A program made the translations under genes and the position numbers. Positions 13,892 to 21,787 of a stretch of DNA of 40,564 nt are shown here, piece by piece. Every line of letters begins with the position of its first letter. The first letter of the stretch is position 1. The notes below the pieces were generated by a model that was not told the origin of the DNA, did not search any database, and was given only the letters and a program-made list of their open reading frames with translations. Source of the stretch: a virus; IMG/VR virus record IMGVR_UViG_3300042453_001972, positions 1 through 40,564 of that record, one strand, 5' to 3'.

Positions 13892-15177
13892 GCCCGGTAC
13901 TCGTAGGCCCAGGGGATCGCGGTGCCGCGGACCATCCACGCGCCGTCTTCGGTGGCGCTGTCGAACAGCTCGGCCTCGCCGTCGATGAACGAGAGCCCGG
14001 CCTCGCGGCGCGACCGGAACACGGCCAGCGCGTCGTCGAGCAGGTCGAGCGCGTCGTCGTCGCCGTAGCCGGTCTCGGCCATGACGCGGATCTCGACCGT
14101 GCCGCGCCACTCGCGATCAGCGGCGTGGCGACCGCCAGCGAAGCCGCGGACGTCCTCGACGTCGAAGTCGACCGAGATATGCAGCCATGCGCGGGCTTCT
14201 CCGGGCTCTGGGACGCTCTCGTTGTCGTTCTGGTGCCAGAGCACCCGGTATCCGCTTCCGTGCGGCCAGCGCGCATCCCAGGCGGTCCTGATGGCGTCGC
14301 GGATCACGCGCAGGGTTCCGGGCGGCGCGACCAGCTCAATGACCGGCGGCAGCGCCCCGATGGCGATCGCCGCGGCGGCGACCTCGATCGCCTTGCCTGC
14401 CGCGATGGCGGGCGACGCGGCCGAGATGGTGACCGCTGCGGCAGGAACCTGGATCGACTTGCCCATCGCGAGCTGCGGCGCCAGGGCCGCCAGCACGACA
14501 GCGGCGCCGGGCGCGGCGATGGACTTGCCCGCCGAGATCGCAGGCGTTTCTCCGCCCATCAGGATCGCGGCGGTCGGAACCTGCAGATCGACGCCAGAGG
14601 AGGCTTGGATGGTGGGCGCGGCGGCCGACAGTGCGATGACCGCGGCCGGAGCCGAGATCGACTTGCCGCCCCCGACCAGCGGCGCGGCGGCAGCCAGAGC
14701 GATCGCGGCGGCCGGGGCTGCGATCGACTTGCCAGCGACCAGCGTCGGCGCAGATGCGGCCAGAGCGATCGTGGCCGCAGGGCAGGCAACGGATGCGCCG
14801 GTTGCGGCCTGGATGGTGGGCGCGGCGGCGGCGATTGCGATCGTGACGGCAGGCGCCGCAACGGACTTGCCCGACCGGACGGCGGGCGCCACCGCGGCGA
14901 GTGCGATGGCCGCGGCCGGGACCGAGATGGACTTGCCGGTCGAGATCTGCGGCGCGTTGGCTGCCAGCGAGATCGTGGCGGTCGGGCAGGCGACGTTGAC
15001 GCCGATCGCGCCGTATGTGTGAGCGACGAGGAAGAGAAGGCCCTGCAGGCCTGTCGGATACGGCCCGACGCTGACGCGCGGCTCGGTCGCGGATATCGTG
15101 ATCGAGGCGGACGGGACGTTGATGGTGGCGGGCGTCGGGTACAGAGCCGCAAAGCCCGGCGCGCGCGTCCTCAGCAT
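13888..15177 (-). CDS. Repeat-bearing tail completion-like protein (429 aa)
   Basis: A two-part protein. Residues 58-283 hold about ten units of 22-24 residues (an eleventh, decayed unit lies at about 16-38) of the form GKSI.(A/V)PAAAIALAA.AP...; each pairs a Lys-Ser-Ile/Val start with an Ala-rich strand and a Pro turn. Residues 288-429 are a tail-completion domain paralogous to the gene at 13457. The Ala-rich, strongly periodic part could form a beta-solenoid or a collar/whisker-like arm on the virion. An in-frame GTG at 14307 could also start the short domain alone. There is no stop or frameshift between the two parts. Function of the repeat part is unknown. Confidence 0.7.
   Translation of the reverse strand: MLRTRAPGFAALYPTPATINVPSASITISATEPRVSVGPYPTGLQGLLFLVAHTYGAIGVNVACPTATISLAANAPQISTGKSISVPAAAIALAAVAPAVRSGKSVAAPAVTIAIAAAAPTIQAATGASVACPAATIALAASAPTLVAGKSIAAPAAAIALAAAAPLVGGGKSISAPAAVIALSAAAPTIQASSGVDLQVPTAAILMGGETPAISAGKSIAAPGAAVVLAALAPQLAMGKSIQVPAAAVTISAASPAIAAGKAIEVAAAAIAIGALPPVIELVAPPGTLRVIRDAIRTAWDARWPHGSGYRVLWHQNDNESVPEPGEARAWLHISVDFDVEDVRGFAGGRHAADREWRGTVEIRVMAETGYGDDDALDLLDDALAVFRSRREAGLSFIDGEAELFDSATEDGAWMVRGTAIPWAYEYRA
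14329..15006 (-). repeat. Imperfect tandem repeats of 66-72 bp within a coding region
   Basis: The DNA coding for the Ala/Ser/Lys-Ile units repeats about every 66-72 bases, with words such as GACTTGCC and GCGATCGCGGCGGCC recurring on the plus strand. Units have diverged, mostly in the linker part. It is a coding repeat, not a CRISPR: there are no conserved short repeats separated by unrelated spacers. Confidence 0.75.
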
Positions 15178-15178
15178 C

Positions 15179-15931
15179 TCAGTCCCCGATCAGCGGCGGG
15201 CGGTTGGAGAACAAGTTCACCTTAGGGATCTGATCTCCAAATCCATGATGCCACCAAAGGAATGCTTCTGCCTGTTCTCGCTCATACTGCGACAAAACGG
15301 AATCGGCCATGATGCAACCAAACATTGTCGGAGAGTCGCCTACGGAAAGCGTTCCGCTTGGGTTGTTGATACCTGCGCTGAAAAGCGTGCTAACGTTGTT
15401 AATGTCGATTCTGTAGTCGCTTCCCGATCCAGTGTAGTATTGCGAATGGCAGATAACGGACCCAATGCTTCTTGAAGTTGCTGGCGCAAGAAACTGCACT
15501 CCACCATGCAGGCCGCCATATGCGTTGTTCGAAGCATAGTTGTAAATTGCTCCGTATCCGCTCGATCCGCCGTTCCCATTGTAAAACGGAACTAAATCGG
15601 TGCTTGTTCCGGCATCCAGCAAAAGCAAAACAAATGTGTATGTTGTTCCAGACAAAACGGAAGATGTTCCCAGTGAAGCACCAGCAACGCCGCCGACCCC
15701 GTTTGGGTATCCTCCGGAATCAAATTGGAGCAATGGTCGGTTTGCGTCTACCGATTGCGTAAGGTTTCTACCAAACCTATCCCGCCAAGATGAAATCTTG
15801 CCACCGGCCTCTAGCGTCATAGTGTCCGGAGCGCGGCCGTCCAACCACACGCGGATCTTGGACGACATCAATGGCGTCCACAGCCGCCCCTGGATCCGCG
15901 CGCTGTCGTAGTCGGTGAAGCCGCGCGGCAT
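15179..15931 (-). CDS. Concanavalin/LamG-like virion protein, possible receptor binder (250 aa)
   Basis: The pattern fits phage lectin-fold (LamG/ConA-like) structural proteins: WLDGRAPDT at 29-37, ISSWRDRFGRNLTQ at 46-59, ANRPLL at 63-68, many Gly/Ser/Asn-rich loops, and the usual closing helix EREQAEAFLWWHHG near the end. Such domains bind sugars on hosts or decorate virions. The start at 15931 follows the upstream stop by one base; an ATG at 15964 is inside the neighbour. The DNA from about 15180 to 15800 is clearly richer in A and T than its surroundings, a sign of recent acquisition. Confidence 0.65.
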   Translation of the reverse strand: MPRGFTDYDSARIQGRLWTPLMSSKIRVWLDGRAPDTMTLEAGGKISSWRDRFGRNLTQSVDANRPLLQFDSGGYPNGVGGVAGASLGTSSVLSGTTYTFVLLLLDAGTSTDLVPFYNGNGGSSGYGAIYNYASNNAYGGLHGGVQFLAPATSRSIGSVICHSQYYTGSGSDYRIDINNVSTLFSAGINNPSGTLSVGDSPTMFGCIMADSVLSQYEREQAEAFLWWHHGFGDQIPKVNLFSNRPPLIGD

Positions 15932-15932
15932 G

Positions 15933-16343
15933 TCAGGTGACGTCCTCGTTCCATGGCCGGACATACAGTTCGTTGCCGCTCGCGGCGAGCGTCACGCCCG
16001 CGTTGTTGACCACCGATAGCCTGAGCGAATACGGCGGCAGCCTGACCTGCACGACGTTGACCTTGGCCGACGCGCCGCTCGTCAGCGGCAGGACGTAGAC
16101 ATCGCCGCCGACCTTGTCGCTCGTATCGGTGCCGTCGTTGATCGTCACGCGGATCGAGACCGATCCTTTGGTCGATGGCGTGATCGAGCCGAGCTTGAGC
16201 GTGAACAGCGCGTAGAGATCGCGGTTGGTGCTGTTGTCATACGTGACGACTGCGCTTTCCGACGCATTCGCTAACGAGTTCGCAACCGTCGAGAGGATGT
16301 TGCTGCTGCGGGTGCTGGGCGTGGCCCATTTCGCGACTGCCAT
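15933..16343 (-). CDS. Structural protein, unknown (136 aa)
   Basis: A beta-rich, Ser/Thr/Asn-rich protein with repeated strand segments (LYALFTLKLGSITP, GSVSIRVTINDG, KVNVVQVRLPPYSLRLSVVNN). It has no signal peptide or enzyme motif. It shares one base with the upstream stop and is one base from the lectin-like gene, so all three are coupled. It looks like an Ig-like or jelly-roll virion protein; the family was not recognised. Confidence 0.6.
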   Translation of the reverse strand: MAVAKWATPSTRSSNILSTVANSLANASESAVVTYDNSTNRDLYALFTLKLGSITPSTKGSVSIRVTINDGTDTSDKVGGDVYVLPLTSGASAKVNVVQVRLPPYSLRLSVVNNAGVTLAASGNELYVRPWNEDVT

Positions 16344-16780
16344 CACCGACCTCCGCGCGCCAGGCCTACTGCCCGCGCGTCAACCGTCACACCATTGGCC
16401 TCAGCCCATGACGGATGCCGCGTGCGCCGCGACAGGGCCAGCAGCGCCTCGCCCTCTTCCTGGGTCAGGATCCGGCCAGCGACCAGCGTCGCGAGCTGCG
16501 AACGAGCCGATGGCCGCGACAGGTCGAGGCCGGGACCGCGGATCAGTTCCAGTCCCCACCGGACCACCGGCGTCGTCTCGGCCAGCGTCTCCAGGGCGTC
16601 GAGAAAGGTCGCCCCGGCAGTCGGCCCGAGCGTGTCGAGAATCGCGCCGATGCCGATCTTGGTTTCAACCCAGGTCTCGACCGCCGGCAGCGTCGGATCG
16701 GGCTGGTTCAGCGCCGCCGCAGCCTGCCAGTCGGGCAGGTCCGCGAGGTCGGTCTGCGCGAGGCGGTCGGCGAGAGTCAT
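16343..16780 (-). CDS. Hypothetical structural-region protein (145 aa)
   Basis: A mainly helical acidic protein. An Asp/Leu-rich start (TLADRLAQTDLADLPDW), a helical middle and a C-terminal segment ILTQEEGEALLALSRRTRHPSW resemble proteins I recall from alphaproteobacterial siphophages, but I cannot name a function. It overlaps the small coiled-coil gene by four bases and the next by one. It could be a scaffold or a chaperone for the neighbouring virion proteins. Confidence 0.6.
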   Translation of the reverse strand: MTLADRLAQTDLADLPDWQAAAALNQPDPTLPAVETWVETKIGIGAILDTLGPTAGATFLDALETLAETTPVVRWGLELIRGPGLDLSRPSARSQLATLVAGRILTQEEGEALLALSRRTRHPSWAEANGVTVDARAVGLARGGR

Positions 16781-16941
16781 GCGAGCCCCCGGAGGGTTTC
16801 GAGCGTCGCCTCGGTCTCGGTGATTTCGGCATCGAGTGCGGCGACGCGATCCGGCTCACCATTCCTGTCAGCGGTCGCCCGCGCAGAGTTGAGCGTGGCG
16901 AGTCGGTTCTGCGCGAGGCGGATCAGATCGGAGATGGACAT
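16777..16941 (-). CDS. Small coiled-coil protein (54 aa)
   Basis: Short helical protein starting MSISDLIRLAQNRLATLNSA, with heptad-like spacing of Leu/Ile/Ala over nearly the whole length. The ATG at 16941 overlaps the last base of the upstream stop region and its stop overlaps the next start, so the gene is held in a coupled array. No homology recognised. It probably helps fold or bind the 536-residue virion protein encoded just upstream. Confidence 0.6.
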   Translation of the reverse strand: MSISDLIRLAQNRLATLNSARATADRNGEPDRVAALDAEITETEATLETLRGLA

Positions 16942-18551
16942 CAGAACAGGACCAACAATTCCTGCGTGACCGTCGAGAGATGCGACTGGAGCAGGATCAC
17001 GTCGTACTTGTCCGATCCGTCGATCGCGGCGAACGCCGCCATTCGCTGACCGATCGCAGCGGTGCCGGATTGCAGGAAATCGGTCGAAACATGCGGCGAA
17101 AGCACTCGGTTCTTCGCGTCGAACCGATATATCTGATTGACCTGCGAGGCGACGTAGATGTTCAGATACGTGAAGCGGCCCTCGCCCCCATAAGGGGCAT
17201 AGCATCCTGTCGTGCCAGCACCGGTCGCGTTCTGCGCCCCGTCGTAGGTGATGGCGCCCGTCCATGTGCCGGTGATCGTATTCGCGATGTCGAGGACATC
17301 GAGCGTTGTCGCGCCGCCACGGAAGAAATAATTGAAGCTGTGGCGAGCATTGCGTGCGGGATCGGGCTGAATGCCGAACGACGGCGCCCACAAGCATCCT
17401 GCTGCATTGTTCGCCGGGCCAGCGCCGAAATACGCCGTGGACCAAGCATTCGACGCGATGCTGTTCGTTCCGTTGTTGATGGTCGCATCAGTGTAGTTGT
17501 AGGTGTAGGTCGTCGTGTTGCCGCTGGTCCGCAGGACAATCAGATTCGGCTGCTCGATCACGTATTTCGCCGTGCTGGATGGCGTCGTCGTCCATGCGGT
17601 GCCGAGCGTGTAGACCGGCGACGCGCCAGCCGTGTGCGAGGCGATGATGCGACGCTGGCCCACCGCAGCAGGGGTGCCAGTATCTTGAACGATGCGGATC
17701 TGAAAATTCCGGTATTCGTTCGCCACGACGACAGCGTCGCCGTCCGCCGCTTGTCCGGTCAGCGAAGACGCGCCTGTTGCGGTGGCTGTCAGGGCCTTCC
17801 GCGACACGATGTTCGTGTCGTATGTGAAGCCGCCCTTGATCATGCCCTCGCCGGGCTCGTTGTTGTAGGGCGTATACTGCTCGTCCATGACCAGCAGCGC
17901 GCTATCCGTGGCAACGGTAGCGACAAGGTTGGTGGTCGATAGATTCGCCAGCGTATTCGCTGCGACCTCGTAGCTGCGCCACGACGCCGCTGCGAGAGCG
18001 CCGCTCGAAAGCATGATGACGCGGCCCGAAAGCAGTTCGTATCGCGCGCCGGTCGCGGGCGTGAACGTGAAGGCGTTATCGACGGTGATCGTCGGCGTCG
18101 TGCCGGACGTATTCCCGACGATGAAGCGTTCCTCGACTTTGCCCGCCGTGGTGTCGGTGATGCGGATCTTGAAGCCGTAGTCACCCGAGCCGCCACGGTT
18201 CGCCAGCATGTTGACGCCGACAGCGGTCGGTAGCGCCGTCGAGAGCGCGAAGCTGGTCGTTGTCGCGCCCGCAGCGATGGTTCCGACAGCGGCGAAGCTG
18301 GGGACGAAGCACATTGCCGCGCCTGCCGCGACAGCAGCAGCGCCGGGGTTGATTGATAGCTGCCAGGACTTCGTGACGATGTTGTAGCGATTGAGGACCG
18401 TGGTCGAGATCAGGTTCTGCACGAACGGATGCCGCGAGACATCGCTTCGCATGTCGCAGCACATGAGCGTTCCGGCAGCATGCGCGTTTGGCGAGGGCGA
18501 GGTCTGCACCCACTCCAGACGGTCGATGACTTTTTTGAATGTGTTTGCCAT
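16941..18551 (-). CDS. Large virion structural protein (536 aa)
   Basis: Beta-rich, Thr/Ala/Gly/Asn-rich protein with repeated similar blocks: 'GKVEERFIVGNTSGTTPTIT...ATGARYELLSGRVIML' and 'VGQRRIIASHTAGASPVYTL...STAKYVIEQPNLIVL' are two copies of one module. It has several Trp and aromatic loops and a C-terminal helix. I recall similar proteins among virion components of diverse phages, often described as beta-propeller or minor structural proteins. It may be a collar, head or baseplate component. No enzyme motif. Confidence 0.65.
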   Translation of the reverse strand: MANTFKKVIDRLEWVQTSPSPNAHAAGTLMCCDMRSDVSRHPFVQNLISTTVLNRYNIVTKSWQLSINPGAAAVAAGAAMCFVPSFAAVGTIAAGATTTSFALSTALPTAVGVNMLANRGGSGDYGFKIRITDTTAGKVEERFIVGNTSGTTPTITVDNAFTFTPATGARYELLSGRVIMLSSGALAAASWRSYEVAANTLANLSTTNLVATVATDSALLVMDEQYTPYNNEPGEGMIKGGFTYDTNIVSRKALTATATGASSLTGQAADGDAVVVANEYRNFQIRIVQDTGTPAAVGQRRIIASHTAGASPVYTLGTAWTTTPSSTAKYVIEQPNLIVLRTSGNTTTYTYNYTDATINNGTNSIASNAWSTAYFGAGPANNAAGCLWAPSFGIQPDPARNARHSFNYFFRGGATTLDVLDIANTITGTWTGAITYDGAQNATGAGTTGCYAPYGGEGRFTYLNIYVASQVNQIYRFDAKNRVLSPHVSTDFLQSGTAAIGQRMAAFAAIDGSDKYDVILLQSHLSTVTQELLVLF

Positions 18552-18560
18552 CTGGAGACC

Positions 18561-18971
18561 TCAGGAAATGCACGCGCGCACGTTCGCGCGCCAGGAAGCG
18601 CGAGCCATCGCGCGGGCCATGATCTGCGGCTGCTCGTTGCCGAAAGCGGCGATGTTGTTGACAGTCGTCACCGTCGAACAGGTCGTAACCGTTGTGACAG
18701 TCGTGACCGTGCCGCTTTCAACGACCACCGTCCCGCGCTGACGCTGGAGCGACTTGTCGTAGCCACGCGGGGAAGCCAGCATCTGATAGATGCGATTGAG
18801 CATCCACCAGAGGCTTGTGTCCTGCGTCGGTAGCGGCGCGGCCTCGCTCGTATCCGTCGCGCTGCCGTCTGCTCCGTGCGAGACCTTGACACGCTGGTAG
18901 AGCACGCCGCCGATGTCGTCGGCGGCTGCTATCGCGCCCGAACCTGGAGTGATGGCGACGTTGTCAGCCAT
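18561..18971 (-). CDS. Conserved phage structural protein with Thr-Val repeats (136 aa)
   Basis: The N-terminus (ADNVAITPGSGAIAAADD, then GGVLYQRVKVSHGADG) belongs to a conserved phage protein family usually found among head and tail genes. A run TVTTVTTVTTCSTVTTV (about 86-105) is a short tandem repeat at protein and DNA level. The C-terminus is helical. Likely a minor virion protein; its exact role is unknown. It is ten bases from the large virion protein. Confidence 0.65.
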   Translation of the reverse strand: MADNVAITPGSGAIAAADDIGGVLYQRVKVSHGADGSATDTSEAAPLPTQDTSLWWMLNRIYQMLASPRGYDKSLQRQRGTVVVESGTVTTVTTVTTCSTVTTVNNIAAFGNEQPQIMARAMARASWRANVRACIS

Positions 18972-18973
18972 TA

Positions 18974-19405
18974 TCAGGCCACCGTGAACGAGAAGATGCC
19001 GTTGGCGTCCCAGATGATCTTGAAGTCGGTTCCAGCGCCGGCGCTCTGCGAGCCGTCAAAGTCGATGAACGCGAGCGGCGGATCGTTCGCGTCGGTGTCG
19101 TTGTAGATCACGCCGTAGCTCGCCGTGATCGAGCCGCCCGAAGCGGTCAGCGTGACGTCGTCGGCGTCGAAGCGCGCATCGTTGGTGGTGACCGTGGGCA
19201 CAGTGACGTTGGTCAGCGCCGGGCCGCCGGCGGTGTAGCCGGTGCCGGTCGTGGCCTCGGTGCCGCCGACGCCCGCGAGCGTGGTGTGCGTGGCGTCGAA
19301 GGTCGCCGCCGTGTAGAGCTTCACCTTGTAGGTGTCGCCCGAGGCATTCGATCCCTCGGCGAACAGCTTGGTGGTGTGGTTGTAGAGCGAAATCGTCACG
19401 GCCAT
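18974..19405 (-). CDS. Conserved phage structural protein (143 aa)
   Basis: Begins MAVTISLYNHTTKLFAEG and contains TYKVKLYTAATFDATHTTL and a closing IDFDGSQSAGAGTDFKIIW, a pattern I know from conserved phage proteins of unknown role in the head-tail region. It is beta-rich and acidic with no membrane segment. It probably forms trimers or decorates the virion. It sits between the neck protein at 19418 and the Thr-Val-repeat protein. Confidence 0.65.
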   Translation of the reverse strand: MAVTISLYNHTTKLFAEGSNASGDTYKVKLYTAATFDATHTTLAGVGGTEATTGTGYTAGGPALTNVTVPTVTTNDARFDADDVTLTASGGSITASYGVIYNDTDANDPPLAFIDFDGSQSAGAGTDFKIIWDANGIFSFTVA

Positions 19406-19417
19406 GACGGGGCCTCC

Positions 19418-20080
19418 TCAGAGTTTCGAGACGCGGATCGCGGGATACGTCATCTCCGCGCCAGCTTGGCGATCGCGGCGCTTGCCCTGCGCGCGGCGTA
19501 GGCGATAGGCGTTGTCCAGTCCAACGAATGCGTGCCGGACCTGGGCCATGTTGCCGAAGCGGCCCTTGGCCACCTTCGCGATGCTGTCGATGAACCGATA
19601 GCGGCTGTCATCGAGGATGAAGGCATCGCCGCGGCGTGTCTTTCCGACCTCCAGCCGCCGCGCATATGGGCGCGTGTTGGCGATCACGAACGAGCGCGTT
19701 TCGTGCTTGATCGCGCCGACCTCGGCCTCGACGCCATCGACCAGCAGGATGAACGAGCGCGCGTAAGCGCCGGTCGGCCCGCGCACCGCGCCGCGCTCCA
19801 GCGTGTCGAGGAGCCATGCGGCGATCTCGCGGAGGTACTCGTATTCGATGATGATCGTTGACTTGTCCGTCGCCGCGTCGATCGGCGCACCGCGCCGTCC
19901 GTCCACGATGGTTTCGGTGGTCGGCGCGATACCCGCGCGTTGCGTCTGCTCGGCCAGGACGCGTGCCTTCTCGCGGCGCGCGGCGTCTTCCAGCAGCGCC
20001 TCGACCTGAGCCGGGAACAGGTTCTTCGATGCCACCGTGATCTCGCGCGCGAAGACGCGCGGCGAGCGGTAGGCCCTCAT
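19418..20080 (-). CDS. Neck/tail completion protein, HK97 gp10-like (220 aa)
   Basis: Basic, mixed alpha/beta protein with an N-terminal helix (FPAQVEALLEDAARREKARV), a central strand pair (GAYARSFILLVDGVEAEVG) and a basic Arg-rich C-terminus. The segment NTRPYARRLEVG matches the pattern of HK97 gp10-like and related proteins, which carry an 'xxPYAxxxExG' signature. These proteins link the neck to the tail tube. It shares four bases with the head closure gene. Its length exceeds simple gp10 proteins. Confidence 0.6.
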   Translation of the reverse strand: MRAYRSPRVFAREITVASKNLFPAQVEALLEDAARREKARVLAEQTQRAGIAPTTETIVDGRRGAPIDAATDKSTIIIEYEYLREIAAWLLDTLERGAVRGPTGAYARSFILLVDGVEAEVGAIKHETRSFVIANTRPYARRLEVGKTRRGDAFILDDSRYRFIDSIAKVAKGRFGNMAQVRHAFVGLDNAYRLRRAQGKRRDRQAGAEMTYPAIRVSKL

Positions 20081-20409
20081 CCCCGGCAGACCATGTTGTA
20101 GCGTTCGACCGCCTCGGCGACGCGCACCGTCTCGACCGACTGCACGTTGAGCAGCCGTCCTTCGAGCAGCAGCTTGTCGTCACGGCGCGGAGGAGCCGGC
20201 CATTGCGCGGCGTCGATCTCGGCGTGGTGTGCGATGACCTGCCGGTCGCCCTGCTGGAGACCAGACCCCGGCACGATCTCCTGCGCGCGAAACTGGCGCG
20301 CGAAGACGCGCAGCGTGACCTCGTGCCAGACCTGGTTCGCGCCGATGCCGGTCAGGCGTCGAAGCTGCGCGACCTGGCCGAGCCGATCAAGCGCGCCGCG
20401 CGTGTTCAT
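20077..20409 (-). CDS. Head closure/head-tail adaptor protein (110 aa)
   Basis: Small beta-barrel-like protein in the second connector position after the gp6-like adaptor. The middle (DKLLLEGRLLNVQSVETV) is like the strand pair of phage head-tail joining proteins of the SPP1 gp16 / HK97 gp7 type, where '..ilL.Gr.y.I..v..v' is typical. The start at 20409 is set by ATGA overlap; the longer frame upstream is shadow. It would plug the portal after packaging and receive the tail. Confidence 0.6.
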   Translation of the reverse strand: MNTRGALDRLGQVAQLRRLTGIGANQVWHEVTLRVFARQFRAQEIVPGSGLQQGDRQVIAHHAEIDAAQWPAPPRRDDKLLLEGRLLNVQSVETVRVAEAVERYNMVCRG

Positions 20410-20810
20410 CGGACGTTGGCGCGGACCGAGACCACCGTCGATCCGGCGTAGGTGCCCGTCGAGACCACCGTCGCGCGCAGGCGATCGCCGATCGTGCCGT
20501 CGAGGGCGGTGTCGGCGGACAGGGTGCCAGCGGTGGCGGCCGACGTGCGAGGCGTCAGGCCGGACACGGTGACGACCTTCTGGGCGCCCGAGGTCGTGAA
20601 GTCGAGGCGGGCGATCTGTACCCACGAGACGCCTTGATCCAAGCTGGTCTCGACGATCGCGTAGACCGACGTGCCGCCGGAGCCGTAGCCCAGGCGCGCG
20701 GAGAGCGTGATGGCGGTCGCGCCGCCGAGATCATCGACGACGTCGCCGACCTGCGTCGCGGCGGCGCCGATCGAGAAGTCGCCGAGGCTGAAGGTGCCGC
20801 CGGTGATCAT
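20406..20810 (-). CDS. Virion protein, Ig-like (134 aa)
   Basis: All-beta, Ser/Thr/Ala/Gly-rich with no charged clusters. Segments SVYAIVETSLDQGVSWVQIA and FTTSGAQKVVTVSGL look like alternating strands of an Ig-like or jelly-roll fold. A similar beta-rich protein is encoded at 21400-21783 on the other side of the adaptor gene. It is coupled to both neighbours by four-base overlaps. It probably decorates the capsid or neck. Confidence 0.6.
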   Translation of the reverse strand: MITGGTFSLGDFSIGAAATQVGDVVDDLGGATAITLSARLGYGSGGTSVYAIVETSLDQGVSWVQIARLDFTTSGAQKVVTVSGLTPRTSAATAGTLSADTALDGTIGDRLRATVVSTGTYAGSTVVSVRANVR

Positions 20811-21400
20811 ACGATGACCTCGCGATAGGGGTTGAGCAGCGCCACGACGCCGTCAGGAAGCGGCCCGCCGCCGTTGCGCGGGTCGAGCCAGGATTGCGAG
20901 CCGATGCCCTCGACGCTCTCGCTGCGCAGCGCGGGATCGCGGCCGCGCGAGGCGTTCATCGCCACGACGAGCTGCGTGGCGGCGCGCTCGATGGCGGACG
21001 GAACGCCGGACGGCAGGTCGTAGCCGGCGACGTAGGTGATGACGATCTTCGCCGCTGGCCAGCGGGCGCGTTCGTCGCTGAGCAGGCGGTAGATGAAGCT
21101 GCGGTCGATCTCGTAGTCGGCGGCCACGAGCGTTTCGCCGTCCTCGACGACGCTGGAGACGCTCACCACGGGCCAGCGGGTCAGCTTGATGACCTCGGCG
21201 GACGTCTGCAGGCGCAGGGTCTCGGCGACGGTCTCGCGCGCGAGGGTGCGGCCGAGGTAGTCGGCTATCACGGCGCTGGCTTGGTCGATGCAGGCCAGCA
21301 GCCGCGCGTCCTCGCTCGTGCCCGCGATCGACAGCTCGCGCTTGACCGCTTCGAGCGTGGTCAGGCGCGAGGATGTTGCCGGGGCGAGAACTGAGAGCAT
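20807..21400 (-). CDS. Head-tail connector, HK97 gp6-like adaptor (197 aa)
   Basis: The first ring below the portal. The helical N-terminus 'TTLEAVKRELSIAGTSEDARLLACIDQASAVIADYLGR' pattern (about 14-51) is the hallmark of gp6-like proteins: L..vK..L.i....D..L...I..A...i..y.gR. A strand region (RLQTSAEVIKLTRWPVVSVSSV) and the ITYVAGYDLP..VP..I..A helix follow, also typical. The start at 21400 is supported by the TGATG overlap. It binds the portal dodecamer and the closure protein encoded next. Confidence 0.8.
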   Translation of the reverse strand: MLSVLAPATSSRLTTLEAVKRELSIAGTSEDARLLACIDQASAVIADYLGRTLARETVAETLRLQTSAEVIKLTRWPVVSVSSVVEDGETLVAADYEIDRSFIYRLLSDERARWPAAKIVITYVAGYDLPSGVPSAIERAATQLVVAMNASRGRDPALRSESVEGIGSQSWLDPRNGGGPLPDGVVALLNPYREVIV

Positions 21401-21783
21401 CAGATGACCGTGATGACGAAGCGGCCGGTTTTGGCGTTTCCGCCCTGCGCGAGCACGATCCTGACGCGATCGTCGGCGAGGCAGATCAGATCGCAGACGG
21501 TGTGCTCGGTGGACGTTCCTTGGAAGAAGCGATCGGTCCCGTCCTGCTCGTGGACGGGTTGCCGCGGCGCCCGGGTGCCGCTGGCGGAGATGTTTGCCTG
21601 CGTCCAAAGGCTCTGGCCAGTGCTCTCGACGGTAATCGTGAAGTCGACTGTCGCGTCGTAGGGGCTGGTCCCGTCGGCCACATAGGCGATGGACGAGATG
21701 GCGCCGGTGATGGTCGGCGAATGGGCCGTCGCCGACCCATCCGCCGCCGTGGTCACCGAGACGCTGAAGCGCTCGACCTTCAT
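21400..21783 (-). CDS. Conserved structural protein (127 aa)
   Basis: Beta-rich protein with VDFTITVESTGQSLWTQANI then ASGTRAPRQPVH, a pattern I recall from conserved phage proteins encoded between capsid and adaptor genes. It ends RFVITVI. It has two nearby Cys (VCDLICLADD). No enzyme motif. It may be a head decoration or connector accessory; it overlaps the adaptor start by one base. Confidence 0.6.
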   Translation of the reverse strand: MKVERFSVSVTTAADGSATAHSPTITGAISSIAYVADGTSPYDATVDFTITVESTGQSLWTQANISASGTRAPRQPVHEQDGTDRFFQGTSTEHTVCDLICLADDRVRIVLAQGGNAKTGRFVITVI

Positions 21784-21787
21784 TGGA

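Noticed and set aside
14329-15006. CRISPR array
   Set aside because: The periodic DNA is translated into regular Ala-rich units; there are no constant short repeats with unrelated spacers.
14125-15225. Plus-strand open frame rich in Gly/Arg/Asp opposite the repeat protein
   Set aside because: Its repeats only mirror the coding repeats of the minus strand; no start signal.
20410-20625. Longer N-terminus of the head closure protein
   Set aside because: The extension is a shadow of the Ig-like gene; ATGA overlap supports 20409.
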